Assembly (NCBI GenBank): GCA_016721725.1
Contig: JADKHN010000001.1
Span: 1,984,001 to 2,048,000, forward strand
From: Chitinophagaceae bacterium
Lineage (GTDB): Bacteria > Bacteroidota > Bacteroidia > Chitinophagales > Chitinophagaceae
DNA length: 64,000 nt
Direction: 5' to 3'
The notes beneath the pieces are model-generated. The model was not told where the DNA came from and ran no database searches. It worked only from the letters and a program-made list of their open reading frames with translations. Of the stretch, positions 61,131 through 64,000 are shown one piece after another. How positions within the stretch are numbered: the stretch's first letter is position 1; the number at the start of each line of letters is the position of its first letter. Made by a program: the position numbers and the translations under genes.

Positions 61131-61355
61131 ATGCCCGCTATTGAAAACAAAATATTAAATCAAAAGATCAGCGATCTTCCTTTCACAGAAGACTTCAAAT
61201 CCTTTTCACAAAAATTGGGTGTTAATACAATAGGGGAGATGGTAGATATCCCGGTTGCAGAATTGATAAAATCGGATGGCTTTACTTACCACGCATTGCA
61301 GGAACTTATCAAGTTCCTGAAAGAAAATCACATCGGTTACTTGCTCAAACAATAA
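61131..61355 (+). CDS. Small RNAP alpha-CTD-like protein
   Basis: 74 residues from the ATG at 61,131; an ATG six codons upstream lies inside the terminator-like stem. The pattern ISDLPFTEDFKSFSQKLGVN, TIGEMVDIPVAELIKSDGFT and ALQELIKFLKENHI follows the RNA polymerase alpha C-terminal domain (two helix-hairpin-helix-like turns, 'T-I-G-D-L ... G ... E-I ... L'). Such small proteins occur in Bacteroidota mobile elements; the role is unknown, possibly a transcription co-factor. Confidence 0.65.
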   Translation: MPAIENKILNQKISDLPFTEDFKSFSQKLGVNTIGEMVDIPVAELIKSDGFTYHALQELIKFLKENHIGYLLKQ

Positions 61356-61447
61356 AACTCAATATTTCCTCACCAAATTCATCAAACCAACAATCTCATC
61401 TTTTAGCCTGGTAACCGTGGCCGTTTCAAAGCTGTATAATTTATTTC

Positions 61448-62332
61448 TCAAGCTTCCTCCGAAATTACTTCCTGCCGGTCCGTCCGGAAATTCCTGGCCA
61501 CCATTCGAATTAAATCACTGGAATTCGTATTGGTGATCAGCTTCGCTTCAACTAATAACTTAACAGCCATCGCCAGATGCGATACTGATAGACTTGTATG
61601 TACTTTCATCTCGGTGGGCTGCTGTAAATTTTTTTGACCAGGTTCAAGATATAAATACCGCCCTTGCTTTTCCAAATAGTATAATTCTTCGCATATCCAG
61701 GAACCTACCTGCTCTCTTATCGCCGGCAGCCCGGTTTTATAAACCAATCCGGCCTTCACCGGCAGTTGGTTGATTATTTTCAATTTCAAAGAATGATACT
61801 CAATCAAATCCGGTAAAGTGTTACAGCCATTCGCCTTTTCTTGCAGTTGCTGTATATAATAACTGAAAAAACTGATTCTATTATAATTCAGGTGCAAAAG
61901 TAATAGACAAAATTCCTCATTTACATTGGTTTTATCTTTCTTTTTAGTAAATGAAATCAACTCCCGTTGCAATTCTTGCAAATAGCTAAACTCATGGTAG
62001 CTGATCACCTTACCAGGCAAAAGGTAATCCTCAAGAGGTTGGCAGGCTATTTTAATGAGCTCGCCATCCACTTCTAATTTCTCCGCTTTTTTTTGTATTA
62101 CTTTCAGACTTCTTTTCATCTCCGGCGCCATCAGCCACCGTTTCGCTTCCGGTACTTTTATGCTATGGTCAAAATATTCCGGGAAACTCTTACTTTCAAT
62201 GAAATCCAGCAGATCCTCCGGGATCCGTGTTATCTCTTTGTAAAAGTTTAAATGGAGATGTCGCTTGTTAAATGGTAAATACTTTCGGTCCCCTGGCTGC
62301 AAGTAGTTAAAAGCAATATCGGCAAGCTGCAC
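61448..62332 (-). CDS. RteC-like regulatory protein (tentative)
   Basis: 294 residues from the ATG at 62,332. The C-terminal end TSLSVSHLAMAVKLLVEAKL and VARNFRTDRQEVIS resembles the regulatory domain in RteC-like proteins of Bacteroidota conjugative elements. The N-terminal part is charged and helical (EMKRSLKVIQKKAEKLEVDG). The frame stays open upstream to about 62,420 without an ATG, and further coding-like sequence continues in another frame to about 62,566, so the true N-terminus may be longer and frameshifted. Opposite in strand to the other genes of the element. Confidence 0.5.
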   Translation of the reverse strand: MQLADIAFNYLQPGDRKYLPFNKRHLHLNFYKEITRIPEDLLDFIESKSFPEYFDHSIKVPEAKRWLMAPEMKRSLKVIQKKAEKLEVDGELIKIACQPLEDYLLPGKVISYHEFSYLQELQRELISFTKKKDKTNVNEEFCLLLLHLNYNRISFFSYYIQQLQEKANGCNTLPDLIEYHSLKLKIINQLPVKAGLVYKTGLPAIREQVGSWICEELYYLEKQGRYLYLEPGQKNLQQPTEMKVHTSLSVSHLAMAVKLLVEAKLITNTNSSDLIRMVARNFRTDRQEVISEEA

Positions 62333-62867
62333 CAGTATGGCCTGGTGTTTTCGGTAATAAGATTCCAGGTCGCTTTGCTGGCGCTCGCCAAAAGCGATTA
62401 CTCTGAATTGATTCCGGATTCTTTCCTTTCAGTTTCAGCAAGCAACTTGCATTCACTTCGGAATTCATCATTCAGGGTTTCCCGCGTTATTCTTGATGGG
62501 TTCAGAACTACCGTAATAATATGCTCCAGAACCTTTAGTTCATATTCCAAGGCCGTTACAAGGTCTTAAGGGTTACGAATAAGTTTAAAATAGTAAAATG
62601 GACACCTGAATTTTAATGGTTTTTGTTGAAGGAATTTTGAAAAGAGTTACAATATTTTAAAAACATTTGAATAAACAAAGGGAATTACCACCAAAAAAAA
62701 GGAGATTTTTCTCCCCGCTGCCTTAATTATCCAAAAAACACCCTCTTCAAACTATTTTTTTACAAAATTCCCTTTCCCAGCCTGCATTCTTCGAGGGTTG
62801 TGCAACCCCTGCAACTGTTTTCATATTCCTCCCTTCACTTCTTTTGCTTTCATAAAAACTCACCACT
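62333..62867. other. 535-base region between RteC-like and excisionase-like genes
   Basis: The left half shows coding-like frames on the minus strand (see the RteC-like entry). The right half is AT-rich and contains GGAGA-TTTTT-CTCC near 62,702 and a perfect GGGTTG-TG-CAACCC palindrome at 62,795-62,808, probably control sites of the HTH gene. Confidence 0.5.
62795..62808. promoter_or_regulatory. Palindrome GGGTTG-TG-CAACCC
   Basis: Perfect 6-bp arms with a 2-base centre, 59 bases before the HTH gene start; an operator-like site. Confidence 0.45.
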
Positions 62868-63143
62868 ATGTCAGTTAACATCCTTACAATCGATGATCTC
62901 CAGAATTTCAAAGCAGAACTTTTTTCCGAACTCAAGTCAATCCTTAAAACTGAAGGGGCTCCAACAAAAAAATGGCTCAAATCCGATGAGGTAAAAAAGA
63001 TACTTAAAGTTTCTCCGGGTACCCTGCAAACACTTAGGATCAATGGCACACTTCAATACACCAAGCTGGGTGGCATTATTTATTACGATTTTGAGCATAT
63101 CCAGAAAACGATGCAGGAAAATCTTCGCTTAGCCAATTCGTAA
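62868..63143 (+). CDS. Excisionase-like helix-turn-helix protein
   Basis: 91 residues. The C-terminal half is a MerR/Xis-type winged HTH: WLKSDEVKKILKVSPGTLQT, LRINGTLQYTKLGGIIYY, then FEHIQKTMQEN. Such proteins stand near integrases in Bacteroidota conjugative elements and help excision or control it. The N-terminal ~30 residues form a helix for oligomerisation. Confidence 0.82.
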   Translation: MSVNILTIDDLQNFKAELFSELKSILKTEGAPTKKWLKSDEVKKILKVSPGTLQTLRINGTLQYTKLGGIIYYDFEHIQKTMQENLRLANS

Positions 63144-63170
63144 AACATACCCCAACACAAAATATTTACC

Positions 63171-63401
63171 ATGCATTCACCATACCGTGGTCGAAGCCAC
63201 ACCAAAAAGCAGAACAATCTCAAACCCAAACTTTCTTTTGAAGAACGAAAAAGCGAACGAAAAAAAGAGCTATTAAAGCTCTTTCCAAATTTTATATACC
63301 GAATACATCAGCATTACCTGCAGGTAAGCATACCGGTATCTTTCATTCCTAACCGTCATATTGGAAAAAATGGTTTTAAGGAGGTGGCCCGGCAATCATG
63401 A
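63171..63401 (+). CDS. Small basic protein, unknown
   Basis: 76 residues, strongly basic at the start (GRSHTKKQNNLKPKLSFEER, KSERKKELLKLFP). Its stop codon overlaps the next start (63,398). I do not recognise the family; the order suggests a gene of the mobile element. Confidence 0.55.
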   Translation: MHSPYRGRSHTKKQNNLKPKLSFEERKSERKKELLKLFPNFIYRIHQHYLQVSIPVSFIPNRHIGKNGFKEVARQS

Positions 63402-64000
63402 ACTACATCCGCCATCTAAACTCATTTTACAACTTCGTAAAAAAAGATGATCAACTTACATCATCACACCTGAGCCTTTACATGGCTTTATTCCAGTATT
63501 GGAATTATAACCGTTTTCAAAATCCTTTTCCTATATACCGCGATAACCTGATGCAGCTGAGCAAAATTGGCTCAAAAATACTTATCACAAATGCATCAAA
63601 GATCTGCACCTGGCAAAATACATTTACTATCACCAGCCCGCATCAAAATTTCAACCGGTTAAGATCAGTATCATAAGGTTGGATAAAAAGGAAGACTCTT
63701 CACCATACAAACAACTCGATTTTTTCGGCCCAACAGAACAAGTATCTCTGAATTCAAACCCAAGCTTCCCAGGACAAAAGTCCCCTTTCGAGGGGATTTA
63801 GGGAGGCGGGATAAACCGCAATATCGGTACATCACCGTGTCCCGATAATGATACCGATAATGTCCCAAATTTGACCGATGCCGGTACCGATTTTGATACT
63901 GTACCAGTCCCAAAAATGGGACACAATATAAAACATAAACAAATAAACATAATAAACGAGAGAGAGGAAAACTCGCTCACTCAAAAATTTTCTCTAAAAA
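63398..64000 (+). pseudogene. Broken mobile-element gene (frameshift plus in-frame stop; runs off window)
   Basis: Starts MNYIRHLNSFYNFVKKDDQL, SHLSLYMALFQYWNYNRFQN, a conserved N-terminus of Bacteroidota element proteins. At an A-run near 63,574-63,578 the frame shifts: one more A would give SKIGSKNTYHKCIKDLHLAK, the expected continuation. In that second frame the code runs to TAG at 63,799-63,801, which lies inside repeat copy C. After it the same frame stays open to the window end (GTSPCPDNDTDNVP, then MGHNIKHKQINIINEREENS). So one gene carries two lesions. A sequencing error could explain the first but not the second. Confidence 0.75.
63774..63806. repeat. C/G-rich dispersed hairpin repeat, copy C
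   Basis: AAAGTCCCCTTTCGAGGGGA followed by TTTAGGGAGG. Reverse complement CCTCCCTAAATCCCC-TCGAAAGGGGACTTT, nearly the same as copy A after tuf. It lies in the broken gene and supplies its premature TAG. Confidence 0.75.

Noticed and set aside
62345..62569. 74-codon open frame on the plus strand
   Set aside because: The minus strand here reads as helical, charged protein-like sequence; the plus frame is its shadow.

Overview
The window reads as a chromosomal segment of a Bacteroidota bacterium, most likely of the Chitinophagaceae or a near relative. The evidence is as follows. Promoters carry the Bacteroidota -7 box TAnnTTTG. There is a type IX secretion (T9SS) PorV/PorU-like pair and a protein with a T9SS sorting tail. 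A sphingolipid-type alpha-oxoamine synthase and a PafA-like phosphatase are present. The gene order rpsU - xer recombinase - hpf - tRNA cluster - tuf - tRNA-Trp - secE - nusG - rplKAJL - rpoBC is the usual Bacteroidota order. Assignment below phylum is inference from protein style, not from a search.

Layout. 1-6.2 kb: 5' part of an alpha-oxoamine synthase, a PafA-like phosphatase, a secreted PHP-type protein with a T9SS tail, tRNA-Gln, a gene remnant and three small lipoproteins. 6.4-11.6 kb: a cyanophycin locus with cyanophycin synthetase (cphA) divergent from a Tat-exported class V aminotransferase-fold protein and cyanophycinase (cphB). An isoaspartyl peptidase that could finish degradation of the beta-Asp-Arg dipeptide lies at 49.8 kb. 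11.9-16 kb: a papain-like lipoprotein protease, a GH125 alpha-mannosidase and tyrS. 16.3-22.6 kb: the PorV/PorU-like pair. 22.6-24.2 kb: a REP-associated transposase (RAYT) surrounded by paired palindromic GTCGC...GCGAC hairpins. 24.2-29 kb: hscA, a polytopic membrane protein, an acyltransferase and riboflavin synthase. 29-45.9 kb: the translation/transcription superoperon. 46-51.5 kb: OmpH-like chaperone, amino-acid permease, heptose-7-phosphate kinase, a membrane protein, isoaspartyl peptidase and ispD. 51.5-59.1 kb, all minus strand: an acyl/aminoacyl-transferase-like protein, an M1 peptidase, a polyprenyl glycosylphosphotransferase, a Gfo/Idh oxidoreductase and accA.

From 59.2 kb to the end the sequence becomes AT-rich and looks like the start of an integrated mobile element. 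It holds a damaged and an intact tRNA-Asp, a CTnDOT-type tyrosine integrase, a strongly structured RNA-like element in front of a small RNAP alpha-CTD-like protein, an RteC-like gene, an excisionase-like HTH protein and a broken gene that runs off the window.

The signals least explained by standard annotation are these: the RAYT/REP-doublet neighbourhood; the switch-like RNA fold at 61,023-61,130, with mutually exclusive stems and a terminator-like end; a family of C/G-rich hairpin repeats, one copy of which puts an in-frame stop into the last gene; and 'word-iteration' tracts (ACTGCC-, GTTTAA-, GTTGGAGG-type) between genes, one of which encodes part of a signal peptide.
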